Source of the DNA: Brevibacterium ravenspurgense
Lineage (GTDB): Bacteria; Actinomycetota; Actinomycetes; Actinomycetales; Brevibacteriaceae
Length of the DNA stretch: 53,953 bases
Reading direction: 5' to 3'
NCBI RefSeq assembly: GCF_001584615.1
Contig: NZ_LQQC01000009.1
Coordinates: 1 to 53,953 of the forward strand
This document shows positions 16,916-25,050 of the stretch, piece by piece. Position numbers and translations under genes: made by a program. The stretch's first letter is position 1; each line of letters starts with the position of its first letter. The notes beneath the pieces were generated by a model. That model did no database searches. It had not been told where the DNA came from and saw nothing but the letters and a program-made list of their open reading frames with translations.

Positions 16916-17626
16916 ATGCGCGGAGAATCCGGCCAGGTGTCGATCGCCGTGGTCCTCACATCGCTCGCGGTCATCGGCGCTGCGTTTGCATTCACCGTCT
17001 TGGCAGAAGCCGTCGACGTGCGCTCGAGCACCCAGAAGGGGGCCGACTCCGCGGCCACCGCAGCCGCCGAACAGGCCCGCGACCAGTGGATCGAAACCTG
17101 GCTTCGGGCGCAGAAGGCCAGCCCTAAAAAAGACCCCCGGGAGGACATAGACGAAGACCTCCCCGAGGGCGAAAAGCCGAAGGACGACAAAGACGAAAAA
17201 GACGAGGACAAGTTGCCCGTCGAACACTTCTATTCCCCACCCGAGCCCTTCTGGGCGGGTGCGGCGATCGCGGCCCAGCCGGCGGCAGCCGCCTACGCGC
17301 AGAAGAACGACGGCGGCATTCTCACCAAGTACGTCCCCAGCGGCGGCAACCGCATCACTGTTGACGTCTTCCGAGCCAAAGACACCAAGAGTCCGCAGGG
17401 CAAAAAGTATGTTCCCGCTATTGCCGGGGATTCAACCGCCACCGCGCAGGTTGTCACCCCGCCCGGTCTTTTCTGCGCGCCCCTGCCGCACGGCACGTGG
17501 GAGTCCTGGACCCTGGAATGCATCAGCGCGAAGGGCACAGCCTCAGCTCACTACGCCAAGGGCGTGCTCGTCACCTGGGACAAGCCGGCATTCCGCAAGA
17601 TGTACACCATCCGGCTGGACCGCTGA
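16916..17626 (+). CDS. TadE/TadG-like pseudopilin-type secreted protein
   Basis: The 236-residue protein opens with GESGQVSIAVV, hydrophobic LTSLAVIGAAFAFTVLAEAV and DVRSSTQKGADSAATAAA. This is the pattern of actinobacterial Tad-locus minor pilin or TadG-like proteins, exported by a single N-terminal helix. A strongly charged Lys/Asp/Glu linker (residues 65-100) follows, then a domain with two Cys (FCAP, LECIS) that may form a disulphide. The ribosome site before ATG 16916 is poor, and the 5' end abuts the divergent membrane gene closely. The Flp pilin follows at 17761, but no Tad ATPase, secretin or TadB/C gene is present in the window. Confidence 0.6.
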   Translation: MRGESGQVSIAVVLTSLAVIGAAFAFTVLAEAVDVRSSTQKGADSAATAAAEQARDQWIETWLRAQKASPKKDPREDIDEDLPEGEKPKDDKDEKDEDKLPVEHFYSPPEPFWAGAAIAAQPAAAAYAQKNDGGILTKYVPSGGNRITVDVFRAKDTKSPQGKKYVPAIAGDSTATAQVVTPPGLFCAPLPHGTWESWTLECISAKGTASAHYAKGVLVTWDKPAFRKMYTIRLDR

Positions 17627-17760
17627 ACTGATCCGTTCTCCCTGGGCCCAACAGCGGTCAGACCGATGGGCACAACAACCGGCCCCTGGGCCCTGGGAGA
17701 GAGCGGAACTGCGAAATATTTGGATCGTAAGCACAACAGCAATTCCGAAAGGAACCTCCC

Positions 17761-17979
17761 ATGACTGCTCTGCTCAAGATGTCCAACGAAATCCGCAACC
17801 GCGCTGAAGCTCTGCAGGACCGCGTTAACGAAAAGGGCGCCGTGTCCATCGAATACCTGGCAATTGCCCTTGTTGTTGCCGTGGTTCTCGGTGTTGTCAT
17901 CACCGCAGCAGGCACCATCGGGGAGGACCTTGGTACCAAGTTCAAGGAAGCTGTCGCCGAAATCTTCACCCAGGGCTGA
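17761..17979 (+). CDS. Flp/Tad-type pilin
   Basis: This 72-residue protein has the Flp prepilin signature: a polar leader ending NEKG, then AVSIEYLAIALVVAVVLGVV with Glu at position 5 after the predicted cleavage glycine. A short C-terminal amphipathic tail (EDLGTKFKEAVAEIF) follows. It is cleaved by a prepilin peptidase and assembled into thin Tad pili. AAAGGAACC precedes the ATG. A strong terminator follows at 18001, so the gene ends its own unit. The assembly genes must lie elsewhere. Confidence 0.85.
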   Translation: MTALLKMSNEIRNRAEALQDRVNEKGAVSIEYLAIALVVAVVLGVVITAAGTIGEDLGTKFKEAVAEIFTQG

Positions 17980-18000
17980 CCTCCTGATTCAGCTAAGCTG

Positions 18001-18037
18001 GGGCTCGGAAGCGCACGCTTCCGAGCCCCGCTTGTTT
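18001..18037 (+). terminator. Rho-independent terminator after the pilin gene
   Basis: GGGCTCGGAAGC at 18001-18012 pairs perfectly with GCTTCCGAGCCC at 18017-18028 around a four-base loop, followed by CGCTTGTTTTC. It lies 21 bases after the pilin stop. Confidence 0.88.
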
Positions 18038-18100
18038 TCTCCTGGTGTTTTCCACCACTGCTCTCTTCAAATACACAGGTGGCAGGCCTAGAGTGGAAAC

Positions 18101-18619
18101 ATGACACTCACACCAGAACTCGAAGCGAAGTTCAACGACCAGATCACCCTCGAATTCGAAGCCAACATGGTCTACCGCCAGCTGGCCATCGAAGCTGACA
18201 AACAGGACCTTTCAGGCTTCGCCAACTGGCTGCGCGCACAGGCTGACGAAGAAATCGAGCACGCCAACAAGTTCATCAACCACCTGCTGGCCCGCGACGG
18301 TTCGCCCATCATCGGCGCCCTATCGGCACCCAGCGTGGCAGCTGATCCGTCGGCTCTGACCATCTTCCAGGCCGCTCTCGACCACGAAAAGAAGGTCTCG
18401 GAAGCCATCCGCGAGCTCTACCGCGCTGCGGAAGCAGCCGGTGACATCGATGCTCGCCCCATCCTCAACTGGTTCGTCGACGAACAGCTTGAAGAAGAAG
18501 ACACCGTCGGCGAAATCGTCGGCCAGCTCGAACTGATCGACGGTGACGGCTCCGGTCTGCTGCGCCTGGACAGCGAACTGGGCGCCCGCACCAGCGCGGG
18601 AACCGAAGACGACGACTGA
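18101..18619 (+). CDS. Ferritin (non-haem iron storage)
   Basis: This 172-residue four-helix ferritin stores iron in 24-mers after ferroxidase oxidation. The ferroxidase ligands are visible: Glu in LEFEANMVYRQ, Glu and His in DEEIEHANKF, Glu in DHEKKVSEAIREL, and Gln/Glu in VDEQLEEE. The C-terminus is acidic. There is no haem-binding Met at the bacterioferritin position, so Ftn type is preferred. ATG 18101 follows a weak ribosome site. The gene is monocistronic, between the pilin terminator and the acyl-CoA synthetase. Confidence 0.93.
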   Translation: MTLTPELEAKFNDQITLEFEANMVYRQLAIEADKQDLSGFANWLRAQADEEIEHANKFINHLLARDGSPIIGALSAPSVAADPSALTIFQAALDHEKKVSEAIRELYRAAEAAGDIDARPILNWFVDEQLEEEDTVGEIVGQLELIDGDGSGLLRLDSELGARTSAGTEDDD

Positions 18620-18770
18620 GCCTGACCCCACCTCGGGCACGGACCTGAATTCTCACGGGCCGGCCGCTGCACTCGCAGCGGTCGGCCTGTTACATTTTCA
18701 CCCCCGCGCTGCCAGGTCACGTGGTTGTGTTGGTCCCAACACACAGCACACCGCAGATGAAGGAGACCAC

Positions 18771-20429
18771 GTGCAGCCCTGGATCACGCAGCTGACCCCG
18801 CTGTCGTTCCTCGAACGCTCAGCGGAGGTCTTCCCGGACAGCCCTGCCATTGACTACAAGGGCACCGTCTGGACATTCGCCGAGCTGAAAGAAGCCGCGG
18901 AGAAGCGCGCACGCATGTTCCTCGACTTGGGAATCCAGCCGGGCGACAGGGTGGCCTACATGCTTCCGAACGTGCCGGAAATGCTCGCCGCCCACTATGC
19001 TGTGCCGCTCATCGACGGCGTGCTCGTGGCGATCAACACTCGCCTGGCGCAGGAGGAAGTCCGCTACATCCTCGACCACTCCGGTGCGAAGGCACTCATC
19101 ATCGACGCCGAGTTCCTGCCGACCATCGCGGACATCGCCGACGAACTCGAAACCGTCACCACGATCGGCGTCGTCACCGACCCGCATGCCGACAGCCCAG
19201 CAGACAGCCCAGCCGGCACCTCGCCCCTTGAAGTGGGAACGCCTTTCGAAGACCTGCTGGCCGCAAGCGAAGCCAAGGCAGAGCCAGCCGCCCTCGACTG
19301 GAGCGTCGATGATGAGAACCGGCACATCTGCCTCAACTACACATCCGGCACCACCGGCAAGCCGAAGGGCGTTCTCTACACGCACCGCGGCAGCTACCTC
19401 AATGCGCTCAACCAGATCACCCACCTGGGGCTGAACCACAGCAGTCGCTACCTGTGGACGCTGCCGATGTTCCACTGCAACGGCTGGACGAATCCGTGGG
19501 CGCTCGTGGCCGCCGGCAGCCTCCAAGTGGGCCTGCGGGCTGTGCGCAGCGACGAAGTATGGCGGTTGATCGAACACCACCGTCTGACCCATCTGTGCGC
19601 AGCCCCCACCGTCATCCGCACCATCACCCACGCACCCGAGGCGCACCAGCTGACCCACCCGCTGACAATCACCTCGGCGGCGGCCCCGCTGAGTCCCACC
19701 ACGCTGTCGGAAGTCGAAGAACTCGGCTTCACCGTCCTGCACGTGTACGGGCTGACCGAAACCTACGGGCCGTACACGGTGTGCGAACCGCAGACCGAAT
19801 GGGCCCAGCTGCCCACGCCGCACCGCGCCCGCTTCCAAGCCCGGCAGGGTGTTGCCCAGGTGCTGTCCGACCCCATTCGCGTGGTCGAGGCCTCCCCCGA
19901 TGCTGACGGCCGCCTGGTCGATGTGCCGCGTGACGGTGTCACTGTCGGTGAGATCGTCATGCGCGGCAACACCGTCATGGCCGGGTACTTCCGCGACCAA
20001 GAAGCAACCGACAAGGCCTTTGCCGGCGGCTGGTTCCACTCCGGGGACCTCGCCGTGTGGCACGAGGACGGCTACGTTGAAATCCGCGACCGCGCCAAAG
20101 ACGTCGTCATATCCGGCGGGGAGAACATTTCGACCATCGAAGTCGAACACGCCGTCGGCTCCCACCCGGCTGTCAGCGAAGTCGCGGTGATCGGCATTCC
20201 CGACAAAGACTGGGGCGAGCGCCCCGCCGCGATCGTCGTGCTGCGCCCGGGCCAGGAAGCGCAGCCGCAGGAGATCATCGAACACGTGCGCGGACACATT
20301 GCGCGCTACAAAGTCCCGAAGGTCGTCGAAATCGTCGACGAACTGCCCAAAACCTCCACCGGCAAAATCCAGAAGTTCCAGCTGCGCAATACCGCCTGGC
20401 AGGGCCACGACGGCAGCGTCCAGGGCTGA
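18771..20429 (+). CDS. AMP-forming acyl-CoA synthetase (fatty acid-CoA ligase)
   Basis: This 552-residue ANL-family enzyme activates a carboxylic acid to acyl-AMP and then acyl-CoA. Motifs are P-loop YTSGTTGKPKGV near residue 190, A5 VYGLTETYGP, hinge region GWFHSGDLAVWHEDGYVEIR with KDVVISGGENIS, and the A10 lysine in KTSTGKIQKFQLR. I chose GTG 18771 because AGGAG precedes it and homology starts there. The overall layout fits medium- or long-chain acyl-CoA synthetases, and the substrate cannot be told from sequence. A low-complexity stretch near residues 140-155 (SPADSPAGTSPLE) contains the dispersed CGAGGTGCCG word. Confidence 0.9.
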   Translation: MQPWITQLTPLSFLERSAEVFPDSPAIDYKGTVWTFAELKEAAEKRARMFLDLGIQPGDRVAYMLPNVPEMLAAHYAVPLIDGVLVAINTRLAQEEVRYILDHSGAKALIIDAEFLPTIADIADELETVTTIGVVTDPHADSPADSPAGTSPLEVGTPFEDLLAASEAKAEPAALDWSVDDENRHICLNYTSGTTGKPKGVLYTHRGSYLNALNQITHLGLNHSSRYLWTLPMFHCNGWTNPWALVAAGSLQVGLRAVRSDEVWRLIEHHRLTHLCAAPTVIRTITHAPEAHQLTHPLTITSAAAPLSPTTLSEVEELGFTVLHVYGLTETYGPYTVCEPQTEWAQLPTPHRARFQARQGVAQVLSDPIRVVEASPDADGRLVDVPRDGVTVGEIVMRGNTVMAGYFRDQEATDKAFAGGWFHSGDLAVWHEDGYVEIRDRAKDVVISGGENISTIEVEHAVGSHPAVSEVAVIGIPDKDWGERPAAIVVLRPGQEAQPQEIIEHVRGHIARYKVPKVVEIVDELPKTSTGKIQKFQLRNTAWQGHDGSVQG

Positions 20430-20477
20430 TCTGCTGACAAGGCTCACGAGGTGCCGGTCCTGCGCCGGTGGGCCACA

Positions 20478-20516
20478 CCCGAGGTGCCGGCCTCGGGAAA
20501 CCAGCGGCACCTCGGG
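20478..20516. terminator. 12-bp stem hairpin built from the CGAGGTGCCG word
   Basis: CCCGAGGTGCCG at 20478-20489 pairs with CGGCACCTCGGG at 20505-20516. A further copy of the word starts at 20447. The hairpin lies between two convergent genes with the stronger hairpin at 20538. Confidence 0.7.
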
Positions 20517-20537
20517 AGCGGGGTCACCTGAACAGAA

Positions 20538-20572
20538 GTGCCCGGGTGGGAGTTTTCCTCCCACCCGGGCAC
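20538..20572. terminator. 15-bp perfect stem between convergent genes
   Basis: GTGCCCGGGTGGGAG at 20538-20552 pairs with CTCCCACCCGGGCAC at 20558-20572 around TTTTC. It lies 16 bases after the end of the leftward synthetase and is usable in both directions, although it lacks a long T run. Confidence 0.8.
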
Positions 20573-20587
20573 TGTCATGCTGCTGAC

Positions 20588-22129
20588 TCAGCCTTCGTAT
20601 TCTTTGAGCTTGTAGCGCTGGGTCTTGCCTGACGGGGTCTTGGGAAGTTCGTCCACAAAGTGGAAGCGGCGCGGGTAGGCGTGGGCGGAATAGCCTTCGC
20701 GGACTGCCTGCTGCAGTTCCTTCGCAAGTTCGTCGCCGCCGGTCCAACCGGAGCGCAGGACGATGAACGCCTCGGCGATTTCACCTCGCACACCTTCGGG
20801 GTCGGGCCTGCCGACGACTGCGACGTCAGCCACGGCGTCGTGTTCCACCAGCACGGATTCAACGTCGAACGGGCTGATGCGGTAGCCGGCCATAAGGATG
20901 AGGTCGTCATCACGGCTGGCGAAGAAGACGTCGCCGTCTTCGTCAATCCGGCCGAGGTCGCCCGTGAGGTACCAACGGCCGTCATCGGAGTAGCGGACCG
21001 CGGTGCGCTCGGGTTCATTGTGGTAGCCCATGAACCAGAAGTTCGGGCTGTTCTGGGTGTCGATCGCAATGACGCCCTCGATGACGTCAGCCACGATGCC
21101 CGGCATGGGGCGGCCCATCGAGCCCTTTTTGACCGGCTGACGGTAGCCGTCGGCCCAGTGGCTGCAGATGACCATGCCCAGTTCTGTCTGTCCGTACTGG
21201 TCGCGAACCTCGCAGCCCAGAGCGTCCGGCGACCAGGCGAGGATGTCCGCCGTCAGCGGCTCACCGGCCGAGGATGCCCTGCGCAGGTTGGCCTTCTGAT
21301 CCGTGTCGGCCTTCGCCAAAGTGCGGTAGAGCGTCGGAGCGCCGGCGAAGTTCGTCACACCCAGTTCCGTCAGCACGCGCAGAGTGTCCTCCGGACCGGC
21401 CTTGCCGGTGTAGAGGATGTTCGGCACGCCGATGGCCAGCGGGCCGACAACGCCGTAGTACAGGCCGTACGCCCAGCCGGGGTCGGCTGCGTTCCAGAAG
21501 ACGTCGTCATCGCGCACATCGAGGCTGATCCTCATGTAGGTCTTGAAGGCCGCCAGTGCGCGGACGGGAACCGGCACTCCCTTGGGCGCACCCGTGGTGC
21601 CCGAGGTGTACAGCTGCAGGAACGGGTGATCCGGTGCGGCAAGGTAGTTCTCGGTGACCGGTTCTGCGGTTTCCAACGCGCGCTGGTATTCCTCACCCGC
21701 CATGAACACCGGAAGACCCAGCGGTTCAACCTTGAACAGCTGCGAGTCCTCCGTCACGACGAGCTTCGCATCGGAGGCCTTCATGCGCATTTCCACCGCC
21801 GGGGTGGCAAAAGCGGTGAACAGCGGAATGTACACCGCGCCCAAACGGACGAGGGCAACAAGAGTCACCACGAGCTCTTCGCGCTTGGTCAGCAGAACAC
21901 CCACGCGGTCGCCTTCGCCGATGCCCTGGGCTTTGAAATGGCCGGCAAGCTTGCGGCTGCGTTCCTTTAGCTGACCGTAGGTGAGCTTTGCAACGTTGAG
22001 GTCGTGGTCGACGAAAGTGAAGGCGACAGCATCCTGCGGGTGGCTATCGCACAGCTTCGCGGCGGCATCGACATCACCGGCCAGCACTTCTTCCAGCCAC
22101 GTATCGACCGTTGTCTGATCAATTGCCAT
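20588..22129 (-). CDS. AMP-forming acyl/acetyl-CoA synthetase-like enzyme
   Basis: This 513-residue ANL-family ligase has P-loop LYTSGTTGAPKGVPVP near residue 170, A5 DQYGQTELGM, RWYLTGDLGRIDEDGDVFFA with DDLILMAGYRISP, and the C-terminal lysine motif KTPSGKTQRYKL. WNAADPGWAYGLYYG resembles acetyl-CoA synthetase and medium-chain AcsM-type enzymes more than long-chain FadD. The ATG at 22129 (GGGAG upstream) is preferred over GTG/ATG 22141. It converges on the unrelated synthetase at 18771 and diverges from the PH-domain gene at 22274. Confidence 0.88.
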   Translation of the reverse strand: MAIDQTTVDTWLEEVLAGDVDAAAKLCDSHPQDAVAFTFVDHDLNVAKLTYGQLKERSRKLAGHFKAQGIGEGDRVGVLLTKREELVVTLVALVRLGAVYIPLFTAFATPAVEMRMKASDAKLVVTEDSQLFKVEPLGLPVFMAGEEYQRALETAEPVTENYLAAPDHPFLQLYTSGTTGAPKGVPVPVRALAAFKTYMRISLDVRDDDVFWNAADPGWAYGLYYGVVGPLAIGVPNILYTGKAGPEDTLRVLTELGVTNFAGAPTLYRTLAKADTDQKANLRRASSAGEPLTADILAWSPDALGCEVRDQYGQTELGMVICSHWADGYRQPVKKGSMGRPMPGIVADVIEGVIAIDTQNSPNFWFMGYHNEPERTAVRYSDDGRWYLTGDLGRIDEDGDVFFASRDDDLILMAGYRISPFDVESVLVEHDAVADVAVVGRPDPEGVRGEIAEAFIVLRSGWTGGDELAKELQQAVREGYSAHAYPRRFHFVDELPKTPSGKTQRYKLKEYEG

Positions 22130-22273
22130 GGTGACTCCCATCTCTGTGTGTGATTCAGGTCATCGTATCGAGCGGGCGATGCAGGCCGCGCAGGGGTCTC
22201 TTTTCATAAGACACGCCGCTGCGCGGCCACGGCACGATACGGCGCGAGCACCCCACCGCATAGGCTTAAGGGC

Positions 22274-22885
22274 ATGCCTGACTCCGATTCTCCCGCCGAC
22301 CGCAGCGTCCGGCTGACCCGCTCCAGGGCAGCCGCCGTGTGGACGGCCGTCCTCGGCGTACTGGTGCTGCTTGCAGTGATCGACTGTGCGGCCCGCGGCT
22401 GGTTCATAATCGCCACGGCAGTCTTCTTCGGAGGCGCCGCTCTGTGCTGGCTCTCACTGAACCTGTTCGTGTTCCCCGCCCTCATCGCACACCGGGACGG
22501 GCTGGAAGTCCGCAATCCGCTGCGCACCGTTTTCCTGCCGTGGGGCTCCCTTGCCCAGGCGGGGGGCCGCTATTTTGCCGAACTGACCGACACTGCCGGC
22601 GAAGTCACGCGCGTATGGGCCGCTCCCCTGTCCGCTGTGCGCACCCACAAGCAGAAGCTGCGCAAAAAGGCCGCCGATGCTGACCTTCTGGCTTCCGGCA
22701 TCGGCCCGAAGGCCGTTCCCGACCACGCACAGCCGGGCACAGTCGACCTGATCCGCCGCACAATCGCCGAACACAGCGCTGACACCAGCGCACCCGGACA
22801 GGTGCGCCGAACCTGGAACACCACCTCGTGGCTCGTCTTCACAGGCCTCGCCGCAGCCTCCATCGTTCTCACCGTCATCGCTTGA
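22274..22885 (+). CDS. PH-domain membrane protein, actinobacterial
   Basis: This 203-residue protein has two N-terminal hydrophobic helices (AAAVWTAVLGVLVLLAVIDC and IIATAVFFGGAALCWLSLNL). A soluble bacterial PH-like region beginning FPALIAHRDGLEVRNPLRTV follows, with LPWGSLAQ and HKQKLRKKA. A last hydrophobic helix closes the protein (WLVFTGLAAASIVLTVIA). Proteins of this shape are common near actinobacterial core genes and have no settled function. It is transcribed away from the synthetase at 20588. Confidence 0.7.
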   Translation: MPDSDSPADRSVRLTRSRAAAVWTAVLGVLVLLAVIDCAARGWFIIATAVFFGGAALCWLSLNLFVFPALIAHRDGLEVRNPLRTVFLPWGSLAQAGGRYFAELTDTAGEVTRVWAAPLSAVRTHKQKLRKKAADADLLASGIGPKAVPDHAQPGTVDLIRRTIAEHSADTSAPGQVRRTWNTTSWLVFTGLAAASIVLTVIA

Positions 22886-22953
22886 CCCTGCCGCCGCTCA
22901 AGCCGCCGGCCGCCGCTCACCGCGCGTTCATATTCCGCTGTTTGAATGGCCGC

Positions 22954-23181
22954 ATGAGCGAACTCTTTGAACACGAAACCGAAGAAACCATGACCCGCGA
23001 ACAGGCCGCAGAGCGCCTGCGCGAACTCGCCGACGCCCTGGCTCGCCAGAACAAGGTCCGCGTCACTGACGGCGAACACGACGTCACCGTCGACGTCCCC
23101 GACACCGTGACCTACGAATACGAAATCGAGGTCAAAGAAGGCGGCAAATCCGAAATCGAAATCGCCATCACCTGGAAGTGA
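22954..23181 (+). CDS. Amphi-Trp domain protein
   Basis: This 75-residue protein matches the amphi-Trp family: SELFEHETEETMTREQAAER, then LRELADALARQNKVRV, VTVDVPDTVTYEYEIEVKE and the closing IAITWK. The family is widespread in actinobacteria and archaea; its role is unknown. The start ATG 22954 agrees with family length. It is followed by a perfect terminator palindrome at 23219. Confidence 0.82.
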   Translation: MSELFEHETEETMTREQAAERLRELADALARQNKVRVTDGEHDVTVDVPDTVTYEYEIEVKEGGKSEIEIAITWK

Positions 23182-23218
23182 CCGCGGCAGCCGCCGCAGC
23201 CGAACAGCCCACACAAAA

Positions 23219-23256
23219 ACGAGGTGCCGGTGCAGAATTCTGCACCGGCACCTCGT
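23219..23256. terminator. 38-bp perfect palindrome terminator containing two CGAGGTGCCG words
   Basis: ACGAGGTGCCGGTGCAGAA at 23219-23237 is followed directly by its exact reverse complement to 23256. An A-rich run precedes it and GTGTTTCTT follows it, so it can terminate both convergent units. Confidence 0.88.
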
Positions 23257-23283
23257 GTGTTTCTTGAGCCCGAAACCGGGAAG

Positions 23284-25050
23284 TCACAGTCCCAGCAGGA
23301 ACTTGCCTCCCGGGATGGCGTCGAGAAGGTCCTTCGTGTACTGCTCGCGGGGGTTGTCGAACACCTCGTCCGTTGTGGCCTGCTCGACCAGCCGGCCATC
23401 CCGCATAACCGCCACGTGGTCAGCAACCATCCGCACAACCGCGAGGTCGTGCGTGATGAACATGTAGGTCAGGCCCAGTTCGTTCTGCAGCTGAGCCAGC
23501 AGGTCAAGCACCTGCCCCTGCACCAGAACGTCGAGGGCCGAAACGGCCTCGTCCAACACAAGAACCTCGGGCTTAAGAGCCAGCGCGCGTGCAATCGCAA
23601 TGCGCTGACGCTGACCGCCGGACAGTTCGCCCGGATAGCGGTTGGCCGTCGCCTTCGGCAGGGACACCTGGTTCAGCAGCTCCTCGACCATCGCGTGCCG
23701 GGTGCGCGGATTGCCGATCTTGTGGGTAACAAGCGGCTCGGCAATCGACGTGCCGATCGAACGCATGGGGTCCAGGGTTCCGTAGGGGTCCTGGAACACC
23801 GGCTGCACGCGACGGCGGAACTCAAGCAGACGGCGCTTGGGCCAGGTGGCGACGTCCTCGCCGTCGAACATCATCGAACCGGACGTGATGTCCTCAAGTT
23901 TGAGGAACATCTTCGCGATCGTCGACTTGCCGGAACCGGATTCGCCCACGATCCCTAGGGTGCTGCCCTTGGGGATTGAGAAGCTGACATCGTCAACGGC
24001 CTTGAAGTCGGTGGTCTTCAGACCCTTCTGGCGGATCTTGTAGACCTTGGTGACGTTCTTGACCTCAATGAGAGGAGCTTCATCGGCATCAGTTCCGGAG
24101 GCCTTTTCGCGTTCCAGCAGAGCTTGGTCGGCAGCTGATGCGGCCTGCGAATCGCCTTCCTTGACGGCCTGTATGCGGCGCGATGCCAAAGAGGGGGCCG
24201 CGCCCACGAGCCGCTTGGTGTACGGGTGCTGGGGATCCTGCAGGATCTCCTGCGAATCGCCGTACTCGACCACCTGGCCCTTGTACATCACCACGAGCTT
24301 CTTGGCGCGCTCAGCGGCCAGGCCGAGGTCATGGGTGATGAAGATGACCGAGGTGCCATGCTCCTTGGTCAGGGTGTCAATGTGGTCGAGGATCTTCCGC
24401 TGGACCGTGACATCGAGCGCCGAGGTGGGTTCGTCTGCCACCAGTAGGTCCGGACGGGCCGCCATGCCGATGCCGATGAGCACACGCTGGCGCATACCGC
24501 CGGAGAACTGGTGCGGGAACTGCTTGAGTCGGCTGCCCGGATCCGGCAGGCCGGCTTCCTTGAGCGCCTCGATTGCCCGCGCCTCCGCTTCTTTGCCGCG
24601 CAGCGGTGTGTTCGCTTCGATGGTTTCGCGAACCTGGAAGCCGATGCTCCACACCGGGTTGAGGTTCGACATCGGGTCCTGCGGGACGTAGCCGATCTCC
24701 TTACCGCGAACGTCTTCGATTTCCCGGCGCGACAGCTTCGTGAGGTCCTTGCCCTTGAACAGGGCGTGCCCGCCGGTAACTTTGCCGTTCTCGGCGAGCA
24801 GACCGAGGATCGCAGTCACCGCGGTCGATTTTCCGGACCCGGATTCGCCGACGATCGCCAGGTTCTCGCCGCGGTAGAGCTCGAAGCTCACACCGCGGAC
24901 GGCGTTGACCGGACCGGCAAGGGTCGAGAACGTGACTTCGAGGTCTTTCACGTCCAGCAGCGGGGCAGCATCCGCCGAGGTGCCGGCGGGTGCCGTTGTT
25001 TTCGCAGCTGCTGCTGCGGTCTTGTCTGTGTGCTGGTTGGCTTCCGTCAT
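23284..25050 (-). CDS. Oligopeptide/dipeptide ABC transporter, fused tandem ATPase (DppD-DppF type)
   Basis: The 588 residues contain two complete ABC ATPase domains. The N-terminal one (about 30-290) has Walker A GESGSGKST, signature FSGGMRQRVLIG and Walker [13 protein letters not shown]. The C-terminal one (about 325-588) has [21 protein letters not shown] and VLVLDEAVSALD. Each has the oligopeptide-type C-terminal extension (PQHPYTKRL, PREQYTKDLL). It powers peptide import through the two permeases encoded upstream. The start overlaps the permease stop by four bases. The N-terminal linker (TTAPAGTSADAAPLL) encodes a copy of the CGAGGTGCCG word. Confidence 0.93.
   Translation of the reverse strand: MTEANQHTDKTAAAAAKTTAPAGTSADAAPLLDVKDLEVTFSTLAGPVNAVRGVSFELYRGENLAIVGESGSGKSTAVTAILGLLAENGKVTGGHALFKGKDLTKLSRREIEDVRGKEIGYVPQDPMSNLNPVWSIGFQVRETIEANTPLRGKEAEARAIEALKEAGLPDPGSRLKQFPHQFSGGMRQRVLIGIGMAARPDLLVADEPTSALDVTVQRKILDHIDTLTKEHGTSVIFITHDLGLAAERAKKLVVMYKGQVVEYGDSQEILQDPQHPYTKRLVGAAPSLASRRIQAVKEGDSQAASAADQALLEREKASGTDADEAPLIEVKNVTKVYKIRQKGLKTTDFKAVDDVSFSIPKGSTLGIVGESGSGKSTIAKMFLKLEDITSGSMMFDGEDVATWPKRRLLEFRRRVQPVFQDPYGTLDPMRSIGTSIAEPLVTHKIGNPRTRHAMVEELLNQVSLPKATANRYPGELSGGQRQRIAIARALALKPEVLVLDEAVSALDVLVQGQVLDLLAQLQNELGLTYMFITHDLAVVRMVADHVAVMRDGRLVEQATTDEVFDNPREQYTKDLLDAIPGGKFLLGL

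Noticed and set aside
18819..20747. Reverse-strand open frame of over 600 codons
   Set aside because: It is the mirror of the acyl-CoA synthetase at 18771, whose motifs are unmistakable.
20660..21970. Forward open frame of over 400 codons
   Set aside because: It is antisense to the synthetase at 20588-22129 and has no recognisable domain.
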